Origin: Eutreptiella sp. 'Long Island Sound 2002'
Lineage: Eukaryota > Euglenozoa > Euglenophyceae > Eutreptiales > Eutreptiaceae
Assembly: GCA_964036045.1 (NCBI GenBank)
Contig: OZ038381.1
Coordinates: 154,460,352-154,524,351 of the forward strand
DNA length: 64,000 nt
Direction: 5' to 3'
Below are positions 33,599 to 44,187 of the stretch, one piece after another. Numbering within the stretch: the stretch's first letter is position 1; each line of letters begins with the position of its first letter. The notes beneath the pieces are model-generated. The model worked only from the letters and a program-made list of their open reading frames with translations. It was not told the DNA's origin and ran no database searches. A program made the position numbers and the translations under genes.

Positions 33599-34491
33599 TA
33601 TTGGTTGGGGCTGGTATAAAAGAGAGAAGGTGACTCAGGACGGGGGGGGGGTTCGGGATCAGGATGGTCAGGGGTGAGGGGGAACAGGGGGGCGGAAAAA
33701 ATGTCGGTTGTCAGGCGTGGGTGGTGGGTTGGGTTGTGGGGGGGGGGGAGACGGCGGAAATCGGTTGGCCTCGGAAAAGAGGCGGGGAGCCAGGCCTGTT
33801 TGTAGCGCTTTTGAGGGGGGGCGTTGGGTTGTGGAGTCTGTTGACCGGGGGGGGCGAAAGAAATAGTAGGCTGCATTGCGCGGCGGGTGTGCCAAGGGGG
33901 GGGGTCGGGCGTGGGCTTCCCTGGGCGCTTAGCGGCTTGTTTGGGGCGGGGGGCGGGTTTGGAGCCCGGTTTGTTGAGATCTTTGGAAGGGGGGGGTACT
34001 GGTTGGGGCCGTGCTTTTGGTTTTGGCTTTGGTTTCGGCTTGGGCTGCATCGCCGATGGTAATAGAACGGGTGGACGGTAAACTGGAGGTGGGGAGGGGG
34101 CGGAAGGGGAAGGAGAGGTGCTGAAGGGGCCGTATTTTATCCCCCAGGCGTTGTGGGGGTCGAGAGGGAAGGCCATCTTGATGGGGTCCCAGGGAGGGGG
34201 ATGGTTGCCTAACCATTTGGGTGCTCCGTAGATGGCCATTTTTATCTTTGGGCGTCTGTTGATCAGCGCCTGTTTGAGCAGCAGCATGTGGGCTGGCTTG
34301 GTAATGCCTGGTTGGAGAAGTGAGAGGGAGCGCCAAGAATCTTTTGGAACCAGTGTGCGAATGAAATGTCGGCGTTCCCCTTTGTTAGCGACGTGCCACC
34401 ACTGTTGTGTTATCAATGTAAAGGGGGGGGGGGGCAGGCCGCGACAAATGCTTGCTCGAGGTGTTCTAGTGTAGGGCAAAGGGCGACGCAC
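33598..34491 (-). pseudogene. LINE C ORF2 C-terminal region
   Basis: It aligns with the end of ORF2 in copy B: ITQQWWHVANKGERRHFIRT against VVQHWWIKCSTKADKRNFAR, and WDPIKMAFPLDPHNAWGIKY against the equivalent WDPI block. It continues as a Lys/Pro-rich repeat (KPKPKPKARPQPVPPP) to the TAA shared with the next ORF. A frameshift at a G-run (34,421-34,432) separates it from the CCHC-like segment upstream. Function beyond nucleic-acid binding is unknown. Confidence 0.7.
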
Positions 34492-35150
34492 GAGCGGGCA
34501 TCATGGGGGTGTGGTTGGGAACAGTGAACGCACTGGTTATGGTGCAAACTGTCCAGAACCTCGTAGCCGCTGACACAAAGGTTGCCAGAACTAAACTTGA
34601 AGGGCAAGCCCGAGAACCAGGACGAAGATGCATAGTAGTTGTAGCTGGGGGTGACAGCAATGTTGTTGTGTTCATCGCGTGGGAGAAGGTGTCGAAACTC
34701 GCGGATTTTAACTTTGTGAAAAATTGGAAGGCCGTGTTGGCTGAAAGTGCCGAGAGGGGGGGGGGGGTAGTGATCTGTCAGAAACCAGGGAGAATGCCCC
34801 CCAGTTGGCGTAGTGATCGGACACTTCGTTGCCCAAGAACCCCACGCGCCCTTTGATCCATGCCGGGTGTACATTTCATATACCACCGTCTGCTAGGAGA
34901 GATAGGAATGCTGCTGCCCGGGTGCCTGAGGAAAAAAAGAAGTCGTTGAAAGGCGTGAGGATGACCCGAGTGATGAGGTCAACTATCTGGGAATGGTCAA
35001 TGAGGAGGTGGATGCGGTGGTGGGGGCAGAGACGTCGGATGAGCTTTAACGCCGTGCATGCTGCCCAAAAATCTGCGCCTGCCGAGGTACGGAGGGGGGA
35101 AGTCTGTACTAGAACGTAAGTTTGGTCCCCCGGGAGGAAGATTGTAACAG
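34413..35150 (-). pseudogene. LINE C RNase H (second part) and CCHC-like motif
   Basis: Beginning at the LINE B target site, the frame reads FLPGDQTYVLV, SAGADFWAACTALKLI and IHLLIDHSQIV. In another frame it reads HPAWIKGRVGFLGNEVSDHY, the last RNase H motif. The position equivalent to the conserved Glu of A/B (GAEHW) is Asp here (GADFW). A 12-base homopolymer follows at 34,756-34,767, then CVHCSQPHPHDARSC with the same C-x2-C-x3-H-x6-C spacing as in LINE A. Frameshifts show it is dead. Confidence 0.8.
35135..35150. repeat. LINE B target-site duplication, left copy
   Basis: AGGAAGATTGTAACAG is repeated exactly at 44,873-44,888. Joining the two flanks restores the RNase H frame of LINE C (SDGWSGNVGHTAAVTIFLP). 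Confidence 0.95.
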
Positions 35151-35422
35151 CACACTTTCTGAGTGTCTGTTTTTCTTCGATTGACCCACAGAATTTATTT
35201 GATGGATCCACCAGTAGGCCAGGCTACTCGGTGATTTGCGAAAATCCTGGGCTGTTCAAGTTCTGTGACAAATCCGTGGATTATTGACAAAAATCCCAAG
35301 GCCGCAAATTGGAGCCGAGGCAAGCGAAACACCCTTGCCGACATTTACTAGGTACCTAGCGCAACAACGCACCCGTCAATACCGTCCTAGTCACCTTGTT
35401 TGACAACGCCGTTTTCGTGGCA

Positions 35423-38400
35423 ATGTCGCAACTTGGGCCCAAGGAGCGTTCCGCAACGTCCAAATCGGAAAGCAAGCAGCTAAAGTGTGTAAAAAGCTCT
35501 ATTGCCCGAACTCAAGCTAAAGTGGACGCCAAGTTGACTCAAAGTCGTCTTCTTCCTGCGCTTTCACCTTCAAAATACGAGAATGACCCACTACACCCAC
35601 CACTTGATCTATCCCCGTCACGCGAAGAACAATCATCATCTAATGTCACTTCATCCCATGAACAACCCAAAGATGTTGCAAAAGAACTATTCCCGGACAC
35701 CGACAGCACCGGTAACGCCGCCAAAGAAAGAGGAGCCCTAGAACAACAACAACATTTCAAACCGCTCGCACCGCCAACCGGCACCGAGAAGATTCTGGAC
35801 ACCAAGCCCAAAGACACACACATAAACTTCGAGGGAAACCACTCATGTGATGCCCATGAGTTGGAAGTGACAACTTCGTCATTCTTGTCAAGCAATATGA
35901 AGGGCTCTCCAAGACCGTTATTGTCCACCGACCATGAACAATCCGAAGATATCGCAAGAGAACACTTTGCATCCTCCGCCAACACCGGTAACGCCGCCAA
36001 AGGAAAACCTTCATTGTGTACCCGTTCACTCGCCGTCTTTCCTCCTCCTCCGCCCCCTCCTCTCCCCGACACCGCTAAAGAAGAAGTTGTATCGGGAGGC
36101 ATTGAGAATCCGAGCGGAAAAGACCATCCCCCCGACGAAGCTCTGCTCTTTTGTCAAACCTCCAACCCCGATGGAGTGTTCGGCGCCTTTTGTGAACAAC
36201 GGAAATTGCTCTTAAGTGCACACAATCAACAAGCTCTTTGGGCCGAACCTTATAACGATGGAGAACTAGGCCTAGATGGAAATCAAATGATTCTCCAACA
36301 TTACCACTGCCAACAAATCTATGAAGCCATGCGCCCAACAATTGACTTGAGCGCAAGTGACGGGTGCACCTTTTTTCACAAACTCAACACAACCGTCCCC
36401 ACCGCATGCTCCACCGTCACACACAACAACTTCCACTCTCTCTCCGAAATATTGCACCATCACCCACGCTTCTACATTTTCCCCCACCCTCAAGACTACT
36501 ATAACAACCAGAAAACGTTCGGCCACACTTGGTCCAAATGGGCAAAAAAAATAGGTGAAGTGCGCGGGGAAGCTTTTCAGTCCGGTGTATTATACGAAGG
36601 GTCCTTCATTATGCCGGGCATGGAAGACAATTTGTCGGCCCAAACCTTGTACATGAACCCTCTCAACCCAGGAATGATCTCTTTAGCCCCTTGGATATGT
36701 GGCATACACTGCCTACGGGACGCCCGCACTTACAACCCCACGGTCCATTCGGACGGCGTGGTCCGGCCGGTCTCTTTGAATGATCCCATGTATCCCTACT
36801 TCCATATACGCTTGTCTACAGAAACCAAACACCATGTTTCCATTGCCTACGGCGACATCATGGTACCACACTCGTCACTCCAATGGGCGGTGAATAAGGT
36901 GAACAATGAGATCCAACTTCCAAGCGTAAAATCCACGCTCCGCTTTGAAATCGCCCGCCACCTCTTACCCCACTTCAAGGTCCCTCCCAAATCCACGCTT
37001 GACAAGATGTCCAATAGGGAAAGGGGCGAGTATCGCCGCCGGCGAGGCAACGCCCCAGATTGTTTCGTGCTCATCAACCAACTTTTCCATTTTCACGATG
37101 ACAAAATCTTGGTACGCACCGACAATGCCAAATACCCCGAAGAACGCATACAACCACTCACCCCATCTTCCGAAAGAATGTTTCGCTTTCATTACACAAT
37201 CCCCAGCCCCCTTGCCAAGGAATTGTTAGGCAGGGTCATGAGCCAACCCTTGTGGACCATGGGAAAAGTCTTTGCTATCAACGGTGCCAACCTCGCACCA
37301 GAGATCACGTTCAAAATCACACCGTCCAGGGCTTTCAAACGCGCCTCCCCCGACTTTTACCCAGTCGACGTGTGGAGGGCCATTCTCACTAGCGAGGCTG
37401 CCCGCCGGTGTGGTGTTTTGGGAGCCATCCCCCACACTTACAACAAATTCTATGTGTGCATGGACTACAACCACATGCCAGTGATACCCAACAAAGACTC
37501 CCTCACCACGATGTCTTTCATGCTTTTCCAAGAAAACAACTTGGTCACCTACCGGGGCACAACAGGTGCAATGATCTCCTGGGGCGGTTACGCCTCATGG
37601 CGTGCTAAACACCCGGGGCTAAAAATTGACCTGCCCATCACACGCCACGCTCCCGAGGCACTGGCGTCCCCAACTACTCCCACTCTGACTCCTCAATATG
37701 TCCCAACGCCGAAACCAGAGAACCCAATGCTAGTGGAGGTCCACTCCCCGGCAAATACCCCGGACGTGGATGTCATGTTTGCCATGGGGTTGCTGGGCAA
37801 GATAAAACACATAACTCTCTACAGCTCTAAGATCGCCCGTGTCCGAGTCTATCATGTCACCTACGCGACCCGAGAGTCAGCTATCCTTGCCACAGGTTTC
37901 CGTGTAGGGCAAATTGTTTTTCACCCGGAAGTCCCCGACTCGCTGAAACGAGATTCCATGCTCGGCCCATCAAACCTGTTAGTGAACGAACGCTATGACT
38001 TTGTGAGCAGGATTCTGGCTGCAGCGGCGGCATATGGTAGTGCAGAACAACTCAAGGTTGCGAACGAGCACTATCTGACCCCTATTAACCCTCTAACACT
38101 CACGGAAAAGGTTTCTCAACTTGCGGTGCAAGATTCTGACGATTGGGAAACCATTGAGGGGCTCCCGGGCGCCTTTCTAGCCCCGGATTTTTTTTCCGAG
38201 GACCGAGAATCCCTCGTTACCGCGTGGGCAGAGGACCCTGAACTTGATTGGTCCGAAGAGGGTCAGCGTTGCCTCATCCATCACGGTCACACCTACGACC
38301 CTAAGCTTAAGTCAGTCACCGCTGTGGACAGACACCCCCCTGACTTTGTTGCGGCCATGGGTCTACAGGCGCATGAATCCGCTCTAACGCATACTCAGTG

Positions 38401-38776
38401 CTCCCTCCCCCCCGCCAACATGTGGTCGCTTGCCGAGTACGAACCAGGTTCCGGCGTCAAGAGCCACGTGGATGTGGGAGCCCCGGGCAGCTACCTCCTG
38501 AGTGGATCCTTCGGCTCCGGAGCCGAGATCGTCTTTGAGCCCAGGCCTTTCCCCAACACCGGGCCCCCTAAAGGCAAGAAGCGCATCTTCCTTCAGCGCC
38601 GTCCTCTCCTGCTCCTGACGGGTGACTCCAGGTCACGCTGGAAACACTTGATACCGGCTAGGGACTTTGACTTAGTGGAAAAGAAGAAAATCCCCCGCGA
38701 GAAACGGCTCTCCTTGCTGATTAGGAGTACCCATGAGCCACCTGGCCCTCATCCGCTGGCACAAGATCCCAGATAG
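35423..38776 (+). CDS. LINE B ORF1 with C-terminal AlkB-like dioxygenase domain, intact
   Basis: 1117 residues from the ATG at 35,423 (MSQLGPKERSAT). Residues 1 to about 250 are low-complexity, with an imperfect internal repeat around TGNAAK. A middle region (about 280-700: GELGLDGNQMILQHYH, FGHTWSKWAKK, SIAYGDIMVP, MGKVFAINGANL) is conserved in copies A and D but unrecognised. Residues about 915-1105 form an AlkB-type 2-oxoglutarate/Fe(II) dioxygenase: YEPGSGVKSHVDVG gives the H-x-D iron ligands (H1015, D1017), LLLLTGDSRSRWKHLIPARD gives the third ligand (H1075), and RLSLLIR gives the R-x5-R co-substrate signature (R1095, R1101). AlkB enzymes remove alkyl groups from bases, and plant RNA viruses carry similar domains. 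A role in repairing or demethylating the element's RNA or cDNA is inferred. Confidence 0.88.
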   Translation: MSQLGPKERSATSKSESKQLKCVKSSIARTQAKVDAKLTQSRLLPALSPSKYENDPLHPPLDLSPSREEQSSSNVTSSHEQPKDVAKELFPDTDSTGNAAKERGALEQQQHFKPLAPPTGTEKILDTKPKDTHINFEGNHSCDAHELEVTTSSFLSSNMKGSPRPLLSTDHEQSEDIAREHFASSANTGNAAKGKPSLCTRSLAVFPPPPPPPLPDTAKEEVVSGGIENPSGKDHPPDEALLFCQTSNPDGVFGAFCEQRKLLLSAHNQQALWAEPYNDGELGLDGNQMILQHYHCQQIYEAMRPTIDLSASDGCTFFHKLNTTVPTACSTVTHNNFHSLSEILHHHPRFYIFPHPQDYYNNQKTFGHTWSKWAKKIGEVRGEAFQSGVLYEGSFIMPGMEDNLSAQTLYMNPLNPGMISLAPWICGIHCLRDARTYNPTVHSDGVVRPVSLNDPMYPYFHIRLSTETKHHVSIAYGDIMVPHSSLQWAVNKVNNEIQLPSVKSTLRFEIARHLLPHFKVPPKSTLDKMSNRERGEYRRRRGNAPDCFVLINQLFHFHDDKILVRTDNAKYPEERIQPLTPSSERMFRFHYTIPSPLAKELLGRVMSQPLWTMGKVFAINGANLAPEITFKITPSRAFKRASPDFYPVDVWRAILTSEAARRCGVLGAIPHTYNKFYVCMDYNHMPVIPNKDSLTTMSFMLFQENNLVTYRGTTGAMISWGGYASWRAKHPGLKIDLPITRHAPEALASPTTPTLTPQYVPTPKPENPMLVEVHSPANTPDVDVMFAMGLLGKIKHITLYSSKIARVRVYHVTYATRESAILATGFRVGQIVFHPEVPDSLKRDSMLGPSNLLVNERYDFVSRILAAAAAYGSAEQLKVANEHYLTPINPLTLTEKVSQLAVQDSDDWETIEGLPGAFLAPDFFSEDRESLVTAWAEDPELDWSEEGQRCLIHHGHTYDPKLKSVTAVDRHPPDFVAAMGLQAHESALTHTQCSLPPANMWSLAEYEPGSGVKSHVDVGAPGSYLLSGSFGSGAEIVFEPRPFPNTGPPKGKKRIFLQRRPLLLLTGDSRSRWKHLIPARDFDLVEKKKIPREKRLSLLIRSTHEPPGPHPLAQDPR

Positions 38777-39377
38777 CCCCCAGAGCACCCTGCTCCACAG
38801 CTGCATGAATAGATCTTTCGAGCCCCACTGCGGCGCCACCAGGAAGGCTACCCTTGCCCCAACCCTTCGTTCACGCAACTTTGAGCGTTTCAACTGGTCT
38901 CCCCTCCGATGGCACTGGGATTTTGTGCGTCAGCGCTCACCCCTTGCCTCTCTCGCTCACCCTGACCCGCACCCTCCTCCCCACAGACGCCCGGACCGAG
39001 GCCAGATGCGTCAACGTGCTGGACTCCACAACTCCACACGGCGATCCATCATGGACGAGGGGAAGGTGTGTGTTCTGTTGTACGTTCCCACCTGTCAATG
39101 CATTATTTGCCCAACCCCCTGTAGTCCGTATGGGATCCTTTTGAAGCCCAGATGGGGCCCGCGTCGGGCGCACTGTGGTACAGGACACAGATCAATGATT
39201 CGTACAGTATACCGGGGCTCTGCCCCTTGCAACCGACCACCTGTCCGCCGTTCTTTATGTGGGCCTCTTGGCATCACACACTGGTGCTCTGGCCACAAGT
39301 TGACCCCCCCTGTACACTTACATCCTTTCTTGATCACCATGCCCCACCTCACCAAGCCCTCATTCGAAGCATTATGA
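38733..39377 (+). pseudogene. LINE B ORF1/ORF2 junction frame
   Basis: An ATG at 38,733 opens a 214-codon frame overlapping the last 44 bases of ORF1 (MSHLALIRWHKIPDSP...). It could be the start of ORF2. In copy D the equivalent ORF2 starts at ATGA overlapping the ORF1 stop, so overlap-coupled translation seems to be a family trait. The frame ends before the endonuclease, which is read from 39,382 in another frame. The part from about 38,935 is shared with LINE A. Confidence 0.45.
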
Positions 39378-39381
39378 GAAC

Positions 39382-40545
39382 GTGTGCCGGCGTGCTCGCC
39401 CGCTTGGGCGTTACCGGGGCCACGCTTCGCAGCACCCTGTACAGAATGAATTCCCTCCTCCCGCCGCTTCTGCCCCGACCACTTCCACTGCACGCTTCCG
39501 CCAAACGGTCATCACCGACCACCTCTCCCCAACCCCACAGTTCCTTCCCCCATCTCCTCCCATCTGCAAGTCCCCTGCTACAGGATTGCCCTACCCAAGT
39601 CATCCCCCCCCTTTTAGGAACCCAGCAAACCCCTCTTTTCCCTTACCACCCCAGATCCATAAAAAACATAAACCCCATTGCGCCCGCCACCCCCCCCCCT
39701 CCATACCCTCCCTCACGGCCCTGTGCATTCTCAGCATAAATGTTGAAAAACGCAAAGACACCTGTGGCATCATTTTACATTTTCTCCGCGAGGGTTATGA
39801 CATAATCCCCCTCCAAGAACTCAACTATCTGCCCCTCCTCGCTGACCAGTGTTCTGTTGGTCTCGACAAAGCAAAAATGTTCGGAAATGTGCAGAGCAAT
39901 CGACACGGCTCCGCCATTGTCTTCGGCCCCAGGATAGCAAAATATGCCACCTCGATTCCAAACCATGACCAAGAGGGCCTCATCTCCGGAGCGGTCCTGG
40001 CTCTCCCTGTGGCCCCGGCACTTGGCGTCTTTTCTGTCTACTCTCCCCCAGTGCCTACTGGACTCCCTGCGCCTTTTCGTGACATCATTGAACGTCACCT
40101 TGTCTACCTTTTCAATAAATACCCCCGCCACATGGTAGGAGGGGATTTCAATTGCGTCATGGACCCAGCCCTGGACCAACATGGCCTAACTGACCCTCAG
40201 CGATGGCCGTAGCTTTCCTGCGAAGTCACCTACGTCCCTGATAGACTTGTCGACACCTTTCGCTCCCATCACTTCTCCGCCCAAGAGTACACGAGGTACA
40301 AATGTGCTCGATGGAATAGTGAGTCCAGGCTCGACTACATTTTCGCCTTCCCCACCACAGTGGCCAAATTCCCCGTTCTAGACGCTTTAATCCTTACCGA
40401 TTACACATAGTCCAACCATCACCCAGTCTCCGCAACATTCTAATGCCCCGCACCTACTTTACTCGCTAAGCCACCCCCCACCCCTTTCGTTTACCGAAAC
40501 CTCAATGAGGAAGAAAAATCCACATACACCTCCCGACTCCTTCAC
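39382..40545 (+). pseudogene. LINE B ORF2: AP-type endonuclease, disabled
   Basis: Endonuclease motifs in order: LSINVEKRKDTCGI, PLQELNYLPLL, MVGGDFNCVMDPALDQHGL and SRLDYIFAF. The terminal Asp-His motif reads SNHHPVS instead of SDHHPVS, so a catalytic Asp is replaced by Asn. Stops occur at about 40,210, 40,408 and 40,443. The nickase is therefore doubly inactivated, although the insertion itself is recent. Confidence 0.88.
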
Positions 40546-42897
40546 TTGGCCACCTGGTGCCACAGTGCTAAAGATTTAGTTGACACAGCGGATGCCGACC
40601 AACTCATCCCTGCTGGAGACTCACTTTTGTCACAGATGGCAACAGTCTTCCACAAGATCACGAGTCCTCGACCCAAGTGTAAACACGTAGAGAACACCAA
40701 GTGGCTACGTTCCTTGGTACGCGACACCCCTCCGCCCTCCTCTCCCTCCTTCTCTGCGCACATTGCAAAAATCAAGGACACCGTAGAGTCCCTGCGTGCT
40801 TCGGATGACCCTGATGCCATCCGCAAACTCCACAGGAGCCTGGTTTGCGGCTACAAAATGAAAAAAGTAGTCACTGAAACCGTATGTCCCAACGACATGC
40901 ATCCCACTGTGGTTCGTGAACCTGCTATGGGACAGTTGGAGCAAGACCCGGTGCGCGTCGCGAAGATCTTCGGCTCCACACTGCAGCACCTTGGTGGGGA
41001 CCCCTCTTACCAACCTCCGCCTGGGTTTGTTAACGAACTCCTCGCCTACTTCCCCTCCTGCCCTGCTCCGGCGGCATTGGAGGCCATTCCCTATGTTTCA
41101 TGGACTGCTTTCGCCGCCCGTCTGAAGCACAGCAAACCCAGCAAATCTGGCGGTGGTTACCGTACCAATCACTATCTTTTGCACCTTGCACCTGAACCGA
41201 TTGAAAATTTCTTTCACCGGGTTTTGAATAGGTTTTTAAGTTCTCCAATTACACACCACTGGCTTGGGTCACACATTTGCCTCCTCTACAAACGCGGCGA
41301 CCCTTACCAATCCACCAACTACAGGCCCATTGCGTTACTTAACACAGTATACAAACTTGTTGCCACCTTCACGTGTCGTCACCTACAGCACCAAACCCTT
41401 AAACACTCCCTACTTTCCCCCATCAAACACGGGGGACTCCCCCGCCATCAGTGCCCCGACCACATATACCACCTTAAGAGTTTATGCGCTCGCTCCAAAA
41501 GCAGCTACTCCCTCTACATCAACTTCAATAAAGCCTTTAATTCTGTCCCACTGTCCACGCTGTGGACAGTGCTCGAGCATTCAAACCTCTCTCGCGCCGC
41601 CATCACGTCGGTGAAAAACCTTTACGTATCCCCTCTGGACGCTCCCATAATTAACGGGCATTACCGCCACTCCTATGTCCAGGCCCGCGGCCTGGGTCAA
41701 GGCTGTCCTCTGTCTCCCCTTCTTTTCATCTTATACTTAAACGCCCTTTTCTTTTACTTCTTGGCCACTACCCCTCCCCCCGACCAAGGTCGCGTCACCA
41801 GTCACCGCGCCTTCATTGACGATATTTTGATCCGTAGCGAGGACCGCTCCTATATACAGCGAGCCATCAACTTTTTCGACGGCCTGGCCAGAATGTGGGG
41901 CCTGGACATGCATGTCCAAAAAACAGAAAACCAGGCCATGGGCCAAGCAGTGCAGGGCACCTTCACCACCGCCGCGGGCAGCTCATTTCCCACTTTCGAC
42001 CCCAAAACCTCCCGCCCACGGACCCATTATCAATACCTGGAGGTCTACATTTTCACTCAGCACCAAGCAGAAGGTCTAGACGCCATGATTTGGTCTGAAA
42101 TCTTAAGCTATTTTTCCCGATTATCTCCGCTCCCCCTAACTCTCAGTGAGAAGATTCGGTTGGTCAACAGTCAGCTTATTCCTGCCGTCACCTACCGCTT
42201 AACTGCCCATCCTCTCCCCCCCCGGGCCATTGCCTCGCTGGAGGACTTCATCTGGAGAGGCCTGGCAAAGGGATCCATAATGCGCCTGGTCTCTCTCAAG
42301 GACCGGTATGCCTCCAGAGCCCGCGGGGGTCTTGCCATCAAATGCCTGGCCCAGAACGTCCATACAGCAACCATTAAATTCGCTCTGCGTGCCCTCCACG
42401 GCAGGGCCCCACCCTCGGTTGGTAGCCTCGTCACTAACTCCTTATGTGGCCCAAACCAGCAAAGTTCAGACGAGCTTCAAAACTCGGTCATGGACGCTGC
42501 GCACAACCTCGGGCTCTCCTTCCACTCCATCTGGCCTTGGCGTCCCAGCGCGTATGAGCACCTCCCGGTCGGTTCCACAATTACAGTGAAATTTAAATCT
42601 GACCCCAGCACAGGCACAGTGCTTCGCACCTCCCCCTCATGGGCCAACGTGCAGTTCGCTGACGGAGTATTTTCCATCCCCAGCGACGTTCATCTTACCC
42701 ATCACCACCCGTGCCACTCTTTCCTCAACTACTCCCGCCCGACCCACCAATTTCTCATCCCCACATTCCTTCGCCCACAGGAAACCATCCCGGGCTGCCC
42801 GGATCCCCCACATGGTGCGACCATCTGCTCAATGACCGTTCACGGCCATCTGTTCGACCTGCCAGGTGTCTGCCATCGTTTGTACGAAGAGGATTGA
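40546..42897 (+). CDS. LINE B ORF2: linker and reverse transcriptase, long open segment
   Basis: 783 codons without a stop; the first codon is internal to ORF2, so this is not a separate gene. It begins in the linker (LATWCHSAKD) and carries the RT blocks NYRPIALLNTVYKLVATF, NFNKAFNSVPLSTLW and LGQGCPLSPLLFILYLNALF. The catalytic FIDDILIRSED lies at residues 423-433, and the thumb contains EKIRLVNSQLIPAVTYR. It ends at a TGA (EED stop) where copy A reads on into RNase H, so this stop is a nonsense mutation. As part of a polyprotein it would perform target-primed reverse transcription. Confidence 0.9.
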   Translation: MATWCHSAKDLVDTADADQLIPAGDSLLSQMATVFHKITSPRPKCKHVENTKWLRSLVRDTPPPSSPSFSAHIAKIKDTVESLRASDDPDAIRKLHRSLVCGYKMKKVVTETVCPNDMHPTVVREPAMGQLEQDPVRVAKIFGSTLQHLGGDPSYQPPPGFVNELLAYFPSCPAPAALEAIPYVSWTAFAARLKHSKPSKSGGGYRTNHYLLHLAPEPIENFFHRVLNRFLSSPITHHWLGSHICLLYKRGDPYQSTNYRPIALLNTVYKLVATFTCRHLQHQTLKHSLLSPIKHGGLPRHQCPDHIYHLKSLCARSKSSYSLYINFNKAFNSVPLSTLWTVLEHSNLSRAAITSVKNLYVSPLDAPIINGHYRHSYVQARGLGQGCPLSPLLFILYLNALFFYFLATTPPPDQGRVTSHRAFIDDILIRSEDRSYIQRAINFFDGLARMWGLDMHVQKTENQAMGQAVQGTFTTAAGSSFPTFDPKTSRPRTHYQYLEVYIFTQHQAEGLDAMIWSEILSYFSRLSPLPLTLSEKIRLVNSQLIPAVTYRLTAHPLPPRAIASLEDFIWRGLAKGSIMRLVSLKDRYASRARGGLAIKCLAQNVHTATIKFALRALHGRAPPSVGSLVTNSLCGPNQQSSDELQNSVMDAAHNLGLSFHSIWPWRPSAYEHLPVGSTITVKFKSDPSTGTVLRTSPSWANVQFADGVFSIPSDVHLTHHHPCHSFLNYSRPTHQFLIPTFLRPQETIPGCPDPPHGATICSMTVHGHLFDLPGVCHRLYEED

Positions 42898-44187
42898 AAA
42901 ACCTGGGGCTGTCGGGGCGCCCTGTCCTGCCTGCTATCCCCCCCTATAGAAGGAAAAAAGCGTTTACGGGCCTACTCCGATGGTTCCTCAGGTGCAGACG
43001 GGCATGGCTCCGCCATTGTCCTATTCCATCCAGACAGGTGGACCAAAGTCCTGTGCCTGTCCTCCCCCCACCCATCTTCCCTTGGGGCAGAGCACTGGGG
43101 AGCGGCCGCTGCTTACCGCTGGCTGAGCAGGGAATTCCCTGATTGCGATATAATACTTCTCATCGACAACGAACAGGTCGTTACCACGTACCAGTCCACC
43201 CAAGCTTCGACCGGTAATCCGCATCCCTTCTGCCCCGTTGGCACTTGGACCGCCGCGGTCCACAACCTTGTGCACGGCAACCCTCTGTTCCTGCGGGCGG
43301 AATGGCTTAAAGGCCGCCGGCTTTCTCGGCAACGAGATAGCCGACCATTTTTCTCGATGGGCTGCAGCATGCCTTCATTTCAACCTGAGCCCCCCCCCCC
43401 CCCCCCTGGGAACTTTTTCTGCAAAGGGACTACCCCTGCTTCACAAGGTGCGGTGCAGCGATTTCCACCACCTCCTTCCCCACCACTCCCACAACAACAT
43501 CGTTGTAAAACCAAGCTTCGATTTTGATGATTCATCCTCATGGTTTGCAGGGATACCGTCAAATTTGCTTCAGGCAGTTACAACATGCCAGGCTACCAGT
43601 GGAGCAACAATCTTCACGATTTTCGTTGCCCGTGGATCTCAAGCGCCCACCCTCCTGACCCCATCTCGTGCCTTGCTTTCTGCACCCGCCTGGACGACCA
43701 CCTTCAGGCGTTTATCCGCGCGTGGCCCGCCCCTTTTACTTCTGTCGTCCAACACTGGTGGATCAAATGCTCCACCAAAGCGGATAAACGAAACTTCGCG
43801 CGCACAATCGTACCCACATCCCTATGGTCCGCCATTCAAGTGCCCATTGCCGGACTTGCTGCTTCTGCCCACCGTCTGGAGCTTAATTCAGCCCTGGTGA
43901 AGCGACGGCCCGCCCTTAAAGATGCTCTCTACCACGCAGATGATTGGTTCCGGGACAACCTGCAGCCCTGGGACCCCATTAACTGGGCACACGCGCTCAC
44001 CGCGATCAACCCTTGGCGCGTTCCACACGGCCCTTATCGTATTTCCACTCCTCCCACGATCCCCCGCGCCAAGCCGCAATACAAACCCCCCCCCCCCCCT
44101 GCCCACAAAACTGTCTACCCCCCCCCAGAAGGAAACCAAACAACGGCCAAGCAAGAAGCCTCCACGCAAGCGGTCAACCCAGGGTAA
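42898..44187 (+). pseudogene. LINE B ORF2: RNase H and CCHC-like tail
   Basis: After the nonsense codon the sequence still encodes the RNase H motifs (YSDGSSGADGHGSA, GAEHWGAAAAYRWL, ILLIDNEQVV, and a shifted GNEIADHFSRW). A 17-base C-run (43,390-43,406) and frameshift follow. A long frame from 43,540 then contains GYQWSNNLHDFRCPWISSAH, WIKCSTKADKRNFARTIVP and a Pro/Lys-rich end at 44,187. The first Cys pair of the CCHC-like motif reads C-P-W-I here, so that motif is degenerate. Confidence 0.82.

Larger units (their letters stand above)
32580..35150 (-). mobile_element. LINE copy C, 3' portion (interrupted by LINE B)
   Basis: A minus-strand, 5'-truncated relative of A and B starting inside RNase H. 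It is cut by LINE B at 35,150; its missing first RNase H codons lie at 44,928-44,889 beyond LINE B. It is distinct from A/B at protein level but co-linear with them (RNase H, C-run, CCHC-like motif, Pro/Lys-rich tail). It also has an extra downstream frame entered by TAATG. The 3' boundary is uncertain; two ~36-bp direct repeats (GCCAGGCCGTAGCCTCC) lie at about 32,699 and 32,812. Confidence 0.75.

Noticed and set aside
34503-34856. Plus-strand ORFs in the LINE C region
   Set aside because: They are shadows of the minus-strand RNase H/CCHC coding sequence, which matches copies A and B.
38733-39377. Independent small gene upstream of the LINE B endonuclease
   Set aside because: It overlaps ORF1 and its second half is shared with LINE A as part of the element, so it is treated as the ORF2 leader.
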